Assembly (NCBI RefSeq): GCF_014199955.1
Contig: NZ_JACHOQ010000001.1
Coordinates: 62,001-126,000, forward strand
DNA: 64,000 nt
Direction of reading: 5' to 3'
Source: Brevundimonas aurantiaca
Lineage (GTDB): Bacteria > Pseudomonadota > Alphaproteobacteria > Caulobacterales > Caulobacteraceae
A model generated the notes under the pieces. That model made no database searches, was not told where the DNA came from, and worked only from the letters and a program-made list of their open reading frames with translations. The position numbers were made by a program, and so were the translations under genes. Of the stretch, positions 35,963-43,091 are shown in pieces. Numbering within the stretch: position 1 is the first letter of the stretch; every line of letters starts with the position of its first letter.

Positions 35963-37651
35963 TCAACTCCGAGCCACCCGTCCGCCGCCGCTTTCCAGGG
36001 CGTCCAGAAGATCCATCACCCCGTCCAGGGTGTCGGCTTCGCGCGCCGGCTTGTCCCAGCGGATTCGGCTGATGCGGGGAAAGCGCATGGCGACGCCGGA
36101 CTTGTGCCGCGACGATCGTTGAAGGCCCTCGAATGCGATCTCCAGCACCAGGCCGAAATCCCGTTCTGCCCGAACCGACCGCACCGGTCCGAACCGCTCG
36201 ACGGTATGGTCCCGCACGAACTTGTCCAACTGCTTCAGCTCTTCGTCGGTAAAGCCGAAATAGGCCTTGCCGACGGGGGTCAGCGCACCGGCCTCGGTCC
36301 AGACGCCGAAGGTGTAGTCTGAGTAGAAGCTCGACCGTTTGCCGTGACCGCGCTGGGCGTACATCAGAACGGCGTCGATGACGTGGGGATCACGTTTCCA
36401 CTTGAACCACGGCCCCTTTGGTCGGCCGGCCACATAGGGACTGTCCCACCGCTTCAGCATCAAGCCCTCGGCCGCCGCCCCGACCGGCGGATCGGCCCGC
36501 AGCCGCGCCAACTCCGTCCAGTCTGCGTAATCGACCAGAGGCGAGAGATGCAGGCGCGCCTCGGGATGGGCGCCGACCAGCGCCTCCAGCCGGGCGCGGC
36601 GGTCTCTGAGGGGCAGCGCCCGTAAATCGCCGGTCTCATCGGCCAGCAGATCATAGGCGATGACGGCGGCGGGAAAGGCGGCCATGGCCTTGGCGTCGAC
36701 CGTCTTGCGGTTCAGCCTTTGCTGCAGATCGCCGAAGGGCGCCACGGCCCCGTCCCGCCAGACCACCAGTTCGCCGTCCAAGGCGCCCGCGAAGGCTAGG
36801 GTCTCCATCACGTCAGGAAAAGCGGCTGAAATCTCGTCGCCGGTGCGCGACCACAGTTTGCGCACACCGCCCTCGACCACCGCCTGAACGCGGATGCCGT
36901 CCCACTTCCATTCGGCGGCGTAGTCGGCTGGATCGAGCCGCGGCAGATCGGCCGTCTCATCGACGGCCACGGCCAGCATGACCGGCCTGAACCGTCCGGG
37001 CGCATCGGGGCTCGGCCGTTCGGCGCGACCTTCCAGCCAGGCGAACAGATCGGCGTAAGGCGGGTCCACAGCATGCCAAACCTCCTCCACCGCCGATACA
37101 TCCACCGGCTCCAGGACCGCACGCGCCTCCCCGCCTTCCGCCTTAGGAGGTGCAACCGCTTCGGCGGGGCGCATCATGGCCGCCGCCGTCTTGGCCAGGC
37201 GCGCCGACAGACCGACCCGCAGTCCGCCCGTCATCAGCTTCAGCAAGGCCCATCGCCCCTTCGGCTCCAGAGCGTCCAACCAGGTTTCCAGCAAGGCTCG
37301 AACCTCGGTGCGGCCCGCAGCGCGCAGCGCGTCCACCACCTCGCCCAGTTCGGGTTCGCGGTTGGGGCGATGATCCGATTGACCGGGCCAGATCAGGGCG
37401 ACGGTCTCGGCCAGGTCGCCGACATAGTCGTAGGACCAGCCGAACAGGGTCGCATCGACCCGCCCTTCGACCGCCTTTCGGATCATGGCCGGCTTGGCGG
37501 CGTCGAAGGTCAGATCCCCCGTCAGGGCCGCCAAGGCCCAGCCCCGATCCGGATCGGGGGTCGCCTTCAGATAGTCCCGGACCAGCACCAGTTTGGCGTT
37601 GCGCGACGCCGTCAAAGACAGGCGATCCAGAAGTTCGGCGAAGGCGCGCAT
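35963..37651 (-). CDS. ATP-dependent DNA ligase (cisplatin-damage-response type)
   Basis: 562 residues. N-terminal DNA-binding domain (1-200), then the nucleotidyltransferase with adenylated lysine K249 in EWKWDGIR, DGELVVW, EGLMLKRWDSPY and KWKRDPHVIDAVLMYAQRGHGKR, and a C-terminal OB-fold with RFPRISRIRWDKP. This is the alphaproteobacterial LigB/LigC-like group linked to crosslink repair. In relatives it is usually clustered with an MBL-fold exonuclease, an Lhr-type helicase and PdeM; none of these adjoins it here. Confidence 0.9.
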   Translation of the reverse strand: MRAFAELLDRLSLTASRNAKLVLVRDYLKATPDPDRGWALAALTGDLTFDAAKPAMIRKAVEGRVDATLFGWSYDYVGDLAETVALIWPGQSDHRPNREPELGEVVDALRAAGRTEVRALLETWLDALEPKGRWALLKLMTGGLRVGLSARLAKTAAAMMRPAEAVAPPKAEGGEARAVLEPVDVSAVEEVWHAVDPPYADLFAWLEGRAERPSPDAPGRFRPVMLAVAVDETADLPRLDPADYAAEWKWDGIRVQAVVEGGVRKLWSRTGDEISAAFPDVMETLAFAGALDGELVVWRDGAVAPFGDLQQRLNRKTVDAKAMAAFPAAVIAYDLLADETGDLRALPLRDRRARLEALVGAHPEARLHLSPLVDYADWTELARLRADPPVGAAAEGLMLKRWDSPYVAGRPKGPWFKWKRDPHVIDAVLMYAQRGHGKRSSFYSDYTFGVWTEAGALTPVGKAYFGFTDEELKQLDKFVRDHTVERFGPVRSVRAERDFGLVLEIAFEGLQRSSRHKSGVAMRFPRISRIRWDKPAREADTLDGVMDLLDALESGGGRVARS

Positions 37652-37756
37652 GATGATCCAGTCTGCCCGCGGCGAGCGGCGCCGTCAGCCAAGAACGAAG
37701 AAGGCGACGGAGGTTTCCCGCCGCCGCGCCTTGCGCGCCCCCTTAAATCAGTCGCG

Positions 37757-39574
37757 TCAGGCTGCGGCCGACTGGCTCGGCGAATCCTCGGCGGCGCTCA
37801 GGGCTGCGCGCCCGCCGGCGGCACGGCCCATCATCTCCGCCAGGGCGGCGAAGTCGATCGGCTTGGTCAGATAGGCGTCCGCGCCGGCCTCCAGCCCGGC
37901 TTCGTGATCCTCGCTGCGGGCTGAGGCCGACAGCACGACGATCGGCGTGTCGGCGTTCGGCCCGTCTCCGTCCCGAATGCGCCGAGTCGCCGTCAGCCCA
38001 TCCATGACCGGCATGTTGACGTCCATGATGATCAGATCGAACGGCTGTTCGGACGCTGCCTCTACGGCCAACTGTCCATTCTCCGCCGTGACGGCGGCGT
38101 GGGAGGCCGTGCTCATCCAGGCTTCCAGGATCATGCGGTTGACGGGGTGGTCCTCGACCACCAGCACCCTCAGCGCAACCCCTTCCTCGACCTCGGCCTC
38201 TACGGCGCCGGTCGCGACAGGGCGAACCCATTCCACGACCTCGGCCTCTACGGTCAGGGTGAAGCACGATCCGCGCCCCACCTCGGAGTCCACCGTGATG
38301 TCGCCGCCCATGATGTTGGCCATGCGGCGTGCGATGGTCAGACCCAGGCCCGTTCCGCCGAAGCGCCGCGTGGATGAGGCGTCCACCTGGGTGAAGGGCT
38401 GGAACAGCCGGGCCAGATCCGCTTCGGATATGCCCGATCCGCTGTCCGTCACCGAGAATTCAAAGCCGACGCGCCGATCGGAGATGCGCGTGCCGCGCAC
38501 GCGATAGAGAATTTCGCCGCCGTCGGTGAATTTCACGGCGTTGGACAACAGGTTCTGCACGACCTGACAGACGCGCAGCGGATCGCCGCGCACGACCGCC
38601 GGAATCTCGCCTTCCAGTTCAGACGCGAACGTCAGACCCTTGGCCTCGGCCTGGGCCTCGAAGGGTCCGGTGATCCGACGGTGAAGGTCCTCCACCACAA
38701 CATCGACGACCTCGAAGGTCATCTTGCCGGCCTCGATCTTGGTCATGTCGAGAATGTCGTTCAGCAGCGACAGAAGGTTGTCGCCGGAGTTGCGGATGAT
38801 CGACAGATATTCGCGCTGGGCGGCCTCCAGTCGAGTTGCGCTGAGCAGCTGCGCCGCGCCGAGGACGCCGTTCATCGGCGTTCGCAGCTCGTGCGAAATG
38901 ACGCCGAGGAAGTTGGACTTGGCCTGGTTCGCCGCATCCGCCTTGTCGCGGGCGGCCTCCAGCTCTTCGATGAGATGGGCCTGGTGGGCTTGGAAGGCCT
39001 CGATCCGGCTCTCGCGCAACATGGTCATGGTCACCAGCACGAACAGCACGGCGACCACGCACGGCAGCACCGCAATCATCGACCAGAACTGAGGCTCGCC
39101 CCAGCAGCTCAGCAACATGATCGCCGCCGCCGCCCCATAGGGCGACGAGACGATGATCGCGTGCAGCGGCGAATTACGAAGCTGGGCGAAGACCAGCACA
39201 TAGCCGCAAATGATGAAGCCGACCGCCAAAGCCTGGCCGAAAACCGCGCCGGAGTACCAGGCCATCAGGGGGGCGACGGCCCAGGCGGCGGTGGTGACGG
39301 TCGCGACCGCTGGGAAGACCATGCCCCAGCCTGCCTCCACCCGATCACGCAGCTTGTGCTCAACCACGCCCCGGATCGTGCCGGCCCCCAGGGTCATCAC
39401 GAACCAGATCAGAGCTTGCCACCAAGGGGCGGTGCCCAACAGCGCCAGGGCCCAGGAGGCGATGATGACATAGCGCAGATACTGGGTTTGCAGGATGGCC
39501 GTCAGGGCCTGGGCCGGGTCGCCCGCGCGCCGATCACCGGGAAATGTCTTAGCAACACCGTCCGATTCAACCAT
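37757..39574 (-). CDS. Hybrid sensor histidine kinase/response regulator
   Basis: 605 residues. About six hydrophobic segments in residues 30-185 form a membrane sensor without a large periplasmic domain. A short coiled coil (190-218) leads to the HisKA domain with phospho-acceptor H228 in ISHELRTPMNG, the HATPase with NLLSNAVKF, DSGSGIS and GGTGLGLTIA, and a C-terminal receiver with D518 in IIMDVNMPVMDG and K in LTKPID. Signal and output are unknown; a phosphotransferase partner would be expected elsewhere. Ends 105 bases before the DNA ligase start. Confidence 0.9.
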   Translation of the reverse strand: MVESDGVAKTFPGDRRAGDPAQALTAILQTQYLRYVIIASWALALLGTAPWWQALIWFVMTLGAGTIRGVVEHKLRDRVEAGWGMVFPAVATVTTAAWAVAPLMAWYSGAVFGQALAVGFIICGYVLVFAQLRNSPLHAIIVSSPYGAAAAIMLLSCWGEPQFWSMIAVLPCVVAVLFVLVTMTMLRESRIEAFQAHQAHLIEELEAARDKADAANQAKSNFLGVISHELRTPMNGVLGAAQLLSATRLEAAQREYLSIIRNSGDNLLSLLNDILDMTKIEAGKMTFEVVDVVVEDLHRRITGPFEAQAEAKGLTFASELEGEIPAVVRGDPLRVCQVVQNLLSNAVKFTDGGEILYRVRGTRISDRRVGFEFSVTDSGSGISEADLARLFQPFTQVDASSTRRFGGTGLGLTIARRMANIMGGDITVDSEVGRGSCFTLTVEAEVVEWVRPVATGAVEAEVEEGVALRVLVVEDHPVNRMILEAWMSTASHAAVTAENGQLAVEAASEQPFDLIIMDVNMPVMDGLTATRRIRDGDGPNADTPIVVLSASARSEDHEAGLEAGADAYLTKPIDFAALAEMMGRAAGGRAALSAAEDSPSQSAAA

Positions 39575-39657
39575 ATGAACCCGCCCCCACGTTCTTTGTA
39601 AGGCGCGACGCTAGTACGAAGGTTCTAAGACGGAGTGAACGCTGGTCTCCGCCGCAA

Positions 39658-39963
39658 TCAGACGCTGTGAACGGCCTCCGCCGGCGTCAGGGCCTTTATG
39701 GACAGGGCGTGTACAGGCCCGGCCAGTTCGGCGCGCAGCAGGTCGTTGATCCGGCGCTGGCGCAGCACTCGCGAAACGCCCTCGAAGGCGGACGACACGA
39801 TCACAAGGTTGAAATGACTCTCCCCACCCGGCTGGGCGTCCATGCCGCCCTCGTGATGGTGGCCGGCGTGCCGCCAGCTGTCGTCCTCGATCTCAAGACG
39901 TTGCGGCGACAACGCAGCGGTCAGTTTTTCACGGATAATCGTCGCCACGGGCCCGTCTGACAT
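39658..39963 (-). CDS. BolA family protein
   Basis: 101 residues. KH-like fold: IIREKLTAALSPQRLEIEDDSWRHAGHHH, then SHFNLVIVSSAFEGVSRVLRQRRINDLL with the conserved RxR, and ALSIKALTPAE. The GHHH histidine run sits where BolA binds the [2Fe-2S] cluster shared with monothiol glutaredoxin. Roles in relatives are Fe-S trafficking and stress morphology. Divergent from the DnaJ-like gene with only 45 bases between them. Confidence 0.9.
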   Translation of the reverse strand: MSDGPVATIIREKLTAALSPQRLEIEDDSWRHAGHHHEGGMDAQPGGESHFNLVIVSSAFEGVSRVLRQRRINDLLRAELAGPVHALSIKALTPAEAVHSV

Positions 39964-39973
39964 GATCGTTTCC

Positions 39974-40001
39974 TTGAAGAGGTCCAAATCCGAACTACAC
40001 T
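39974..40001 (+). promoter_or_regulatory. Promoter of the DnaJ-like gene, implying a leaderless mRNA
   Basis: TTGAAG (39974-39979) and TACACT (39996-40001) are 16 bases apart. The ATG at 40009 is only eight bases beyond the -10 box, so transcription would begin at or next to the start codon; no ribosome site is present. Confidence 0.5.
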
Positions 40002-40008
40002 TCGTGTG

Positions 40009-40677
40009 ATGTCCGCCTCCTTTCAATACAAGCCGCGATTCACCGACATTCGCGTGAAGCCGCCAAAGGCCGAGGAGGAAGCGGCCCAGGCGGATGTTTT
40101 GCATCTCAAGCCCGGCGAAAAGCCGTGCCAGTGGCCGGACTGCCGCCGCGCCGCAACCGCCAAGGCGCCCAAGTCGCGCGAACGACTGAACGACTTTTAT
40201 GAGTTCTGCCAGGCCCATGCGGGTGAGTACAACAAGGGCTGGAACTTCTACGCCGGCATGACCGAAGGCGAGATTCGCGCGGCTCAGGAAAACGAGGCCA
40301 TGACGGGCGGACGCCCGACCTGGGAGATGAAGGCGGGTCGATTCACGCGCGAAGCCGCCGCCTTCTCGGCGAAGATGGGTACGTCGAACACCACAGGCGC
40401 CGGCTCATGGCGCGACAGTTTCGGCCTTTTCGGCCGTCGCGGCGATCAGGCGCCCCAGTCGCCGACCGAGGATCGGCGCGTCGGCAAGCTGGAGCGCGGC
40501 GCCCTGGCCGATCTGGACCTGGAGCCCGGCGCGGACAAGGCGGCGGTCAAGGCCCGCTACCACGAGATGCTGAAGCGCTTTCATCCCGACACCAACGGCG
40601 GAGACCGCGGCGCCGAGGCCAAGCTGCAGCGGGTGATCAAGGCCTGGAAGACGCTGAAGAAGGCGGGCCTGGCCTAG
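40009..40677 (+). CDS. J-domain protein
   Basis: 222 residues from the ATG at 40009 (a GTG three bases earlier is also possible). The J-domain is at the C-terminus (about 165-222): ALADLDLEPGADKAAVKARYHEMLKRFHPDTNGG with the HPD signature, which stimulates DnaK. The N-terminal part has CQWPDCRRAA and EFCQAHAGEYNKGWNFYAGM, with cysteines that could bind a metal. This arrangement is conserved in alphaproteobacteria beside bolA; it is a co-chaperone of unknown client. No DnaK or GrpE nearby. Confidence 0.85.
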   Translation: MSASFQYKPRFTDIRVKPPKAEEEAAQADVLHLKPGEKPCQWPDCRRAATAKAPKSRERLNDFYEFCQAHAGEYNKGWNFYAGMTEGEIRAAQENEAMTGGRPTWEMKAGRFTREAAAFSAKMGTSNTTGAGSWRDSFGLFGRRGDQAPQSPTEDRRVGKLERGALADLDLEPGADKAAVKARYHEMLKRFHPDTNGGDRGAEAKLQRVIKAWKTLKKAGLA

Positions 40678-40690
40678 GACAGCTCGCCCC

Positions 40691-41368
40691 CTAGTCGGCG
40701 TAGATCATCTTTCGCGTCATCCCACCGTCCAGGGTCAGCACCTGTCCTGTGACGAACTCGGCCGCCGCCAGATAGAGCACGGCCTGGGCGACGTCCTTCG
40801 CCCGCCCCACCCGACCGACCGGATGCTGCTCATGGTCGGCAGCGGTCACATCGTCAGGATCAGCGACCCACCCCGGCGCGATCGCATTGACCCGCACCTT
40901 TGGCCCCAGGCTGATCGCCATGGCGTGGGTCAGGGCGACAAGGGCCCCCTTGGCCGCGGCGTAGGCTTCCGTCTCGGGCTCGGACATGAAGGCGCGGGTC
41001 GAAGCCATGTTGACCACGCTCGCCCCTTCCCTCAGGCGGGGAATGACCGCACGGCTCATCAGAAAGGCGCCGGTCAGGTGACTGTCGAGGATGCGGCGCC
41101 ATGCCTCCAGCGACAATTCGGCCAACGGACCATTCGCGGGATCAGCGATGCCGGCGTTGTTGACCAGAAGATCGAGCTCGGACCACCCCAGATCCTCGAA
41201 GGCGGCGGCGACCGAGGCTTCGTCGCCGACGTCGCACAGGATCTGCCGCGTGCCCGGCGCGGCGGCCTTCTTGTCGAATGAGACCACCTGCCAGCCTTCG
41301 CTGGCCAGAGCCTGACATATGCCGGCGCCGATCAGGCCGGCGCCTCCCGTGACGATTGCTCTCTTCAT
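40691..41368 (-). CDS. SDR family oxidoreductase
   Basis: 225 residues. Rossmann fold with the NAD(P) loop TGGAGLIGAGI, NNAGIAD, the catalytic Ser region NMASTRAF and the YAAAK pair; the ending QVLTLDGGMTRKM is standard for classical SDRs. Likely a ketoreductase of unknown substrate. The NADPH-favouring basic residue is replaced by FDKK, so either cofactor is possible. Ends 13 bases after the DnaJ-like gene, convergent. Confidence 0.85.
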   Translation of the reverse strand: MKRAIVTGGAGLIGAGICQALASEGWQVVSFDKKAAAPGTRQILCDVGDEASVAAAFEDLGWSELDLLVNNAGIADPANGPLAELSLEAWRRILDSHLTGAFLMSRAVIPRLREGASVVNMASTRAFMSEPETEAYAAAKGALVALTHAMAISLGPKVRVNAIAPGWVADPDDVTAADHEQHPVGRVGRAKDVAQAVLYLAAAEFVTGQVLTLDGGMTRKMIYAD

Positions 41369-41408
41369 GATCCGACAACCGCCAAGCCCCGGCTTGGTTG
41401 CCGACCGG

Positions 41409-42635
41409 TCAGGGCTGACCGGCGGGTCCGTCGGTGGAGGCGGTCACCAGGGCCGCGGCGGGCTCGCGGAAATAGCGGTCGATGCCGTCGGCGACCGACC
41501 TCATCAGGCGGCGACGCGCCCGTTCGTCGGTCAGCAGCCGTTCGTCCTCGGGATTGGTGATGAAGCCCATCTCCAGCAGAACCGCCGGCACATCCGGCGC
41601 CAAAAGCACGGCCAGGCCCGCATCGCGATGGCTGCGGCGCAGCAGCGGATGGTCCGAGGCCTCCAAATGTGTCAGCAGCACACGGGCGAACTGGGCCGAC
41701 CGGTTCTGGGTCGCACGCTGGGTCATGTCCAGCAGGATGCGGTCCACCGAAGGATCGCGGCCGGGCAGATGCAGTTCGCGATGCCAGTTGTCGCTCCGCG
41801 TGAACTCGCGCACCGCCCGTCCTGCGCCCTGTTCGGACAGGGTGTAAACGCTGGCGCCCCGCACGGCCGGGTCCGTCCCAGCATCCGCGTGCAGCGAGAT
41901 GAACAGATCCGCGTCGGCCCGACGCGCAATGGCGACACGGCGATACAGATCGACATAGGTGTTGGTTTCGCGTGTCAGCAGAACGCGATACCGGCCCGTG
42001 CGCTCCAACTCGGCCTTCAGGGTCAGGGCCGCGGCAAGAGTCACCTCACTCTCACTCACCTTCGCGCCGCTTGCCCCCGGATCGCGGCCGCCGTGGCCCG
42101 CGTCGATGACGACCAGCGGTTTTTCGGCACGTCGGGGAGCCGGGGTCGGCGAGACACGCGGCGCAGCGGGGCCGACGGCGCCTCCGTTCGCCTTTAGATC
42201 GACCACATAGCGATAGTGGGCCACCCCGTCGCCAGGCGGCAGAAGAAAGCGTCGCTCGATCTGGCTGTCGCGCGCCAGCTCCAACTCAACGCGAGAGGCG
42301 CCGCCGACCGCCGTCACCTGATAGGCGCGGACAAGGCCCGATCCGCCGCCGTTCAGGCCGCGTCCCGGCGCCACTCCGGCCAGAGCCAGGGTGATCCGTC
42401 CGCCGTCTCCCGCATTGATCACGCGCCCCTGTGTGGACTTGTCCAGATCAATGACTACACGGGTCCGATCCCGGTCGGCGCCGAACCGCACGGCCAGCAC
42501 GTCGCCCTGGGCGCCCCAGGCGAAACCGCGCGTCGCAAACAGGACGCAGGCGCAGATGACCACGAAGGCCAGGGCGGTCATCGCCCATTCCTTCGCGCCC
42601 CAACGGCTCATCCCTGTGACAGCGCGACCACCCAT
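41409..42635 (-). CDS. N-acetylmuramoyl-L-alanine amidase (AMIN and Amidase_3)
   Basis: 408 residues from the ATG at 42635; later ATGs at 42611 and 42581 are alternatives. One hydrophobic segment near residues 18-40 (signal anchor or signal peptide), an AMIN domain (VLAVRFGADRDRTRVVIDLD) for septal targeting, and the zinc amidase with ligands H in VIDAGHGGRDPGA, E in SESEVTLA, H in SLHADA and catalytic E in LLEMGFITN. AmiC-type enzyme that splits daughter-cell peptidoglycan. Divergent from rne. Confidence 0.9.
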   Translation of the reverse strand: MGGRAVTGMSRWGAKEWAMTALAFVVICACVLFATRGFAWGAQGDVLAVRFGADRDRTRVVIDLDKSTQGRVINAGDGGRITLALAGVAPGRGLNGGGSGLVRAYQVTAVGGASRVELELARDSQIERRFLLPPGDGVAHYRYVVDLKANGGAVGPAAPRVSPTPAPRRAEKPLVVIDAGHGGRDPGASGAKVSESEVTLAAALTLKAELERTGRYRVLLTRETNTYVDLYRRVAIARRADADLFISLHADAGTDPAVRGASVYTLSEQGAGRAVREFTRSDNWHRELHLPGRDPSVDRILLDMTQRATQNRSAQFARVLLTHLEASDHPLLRRSHRDAGLAVLLAPDVPAVLLEMGFITNPEDERLLTDERARRRLMRSVADGIDRYFREPAAALVTASTDGPAGQP

Positions 42636-43091
42636 GACGCCTGCAAACCACTCCTACTGCGACTTCGGATCCATCATGCCAGAGGCTCGTATTCAGGGGG
42701 TTAAGGCCGAACACCTTTTAATTCGCATGCAGCGTGACTATGCTGTGGTCCGTCCGCGAAACGATCGCGCCCTTTCGCCCTTGCGAATGGGGGCGCGCCC
42801 TCCTCGCGGCGCTGACTTTCACCAATCCGAGAACCGCCCCGGCGTCGCCGATGGTTCGAAGAGCGGACCAGGGTCGCGGCCTTCCCCCCAGGTTTGGCGC
42901 GCCCGGTTCAGGACCGACGACCTCCATGGGCCTTTCCGCCTGCCTTCCCCTACGGCTTGACCAAGCCTCTTTCGCCCTCCTCGGCGAAGGGAAGTCGCAC
43001 GCGCCGGCCCCTACCCCCATTCGGCGAGCCGCCATGACCCTGCCCGGTGTTCCGGGACGGTCGGCTTGTGCGCGCCAGAGAGAGACTTTCC
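42636..43091. promoter_or_regulatory. Divergent amidase/rne control region with long rne leader, no gene seen
   Basis: 456 bases without a convincing gene. RNase E genes commonly have long, self-cleaved leaders, and the length fits. One stem is visible: CGCGCCC (42766-42772) with GGGCGCG (42791-42797). TATGCT at 42739-42744 resembles a -10 box but has no good -35. No known leader motif was recognised. Confidence 0.45.
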
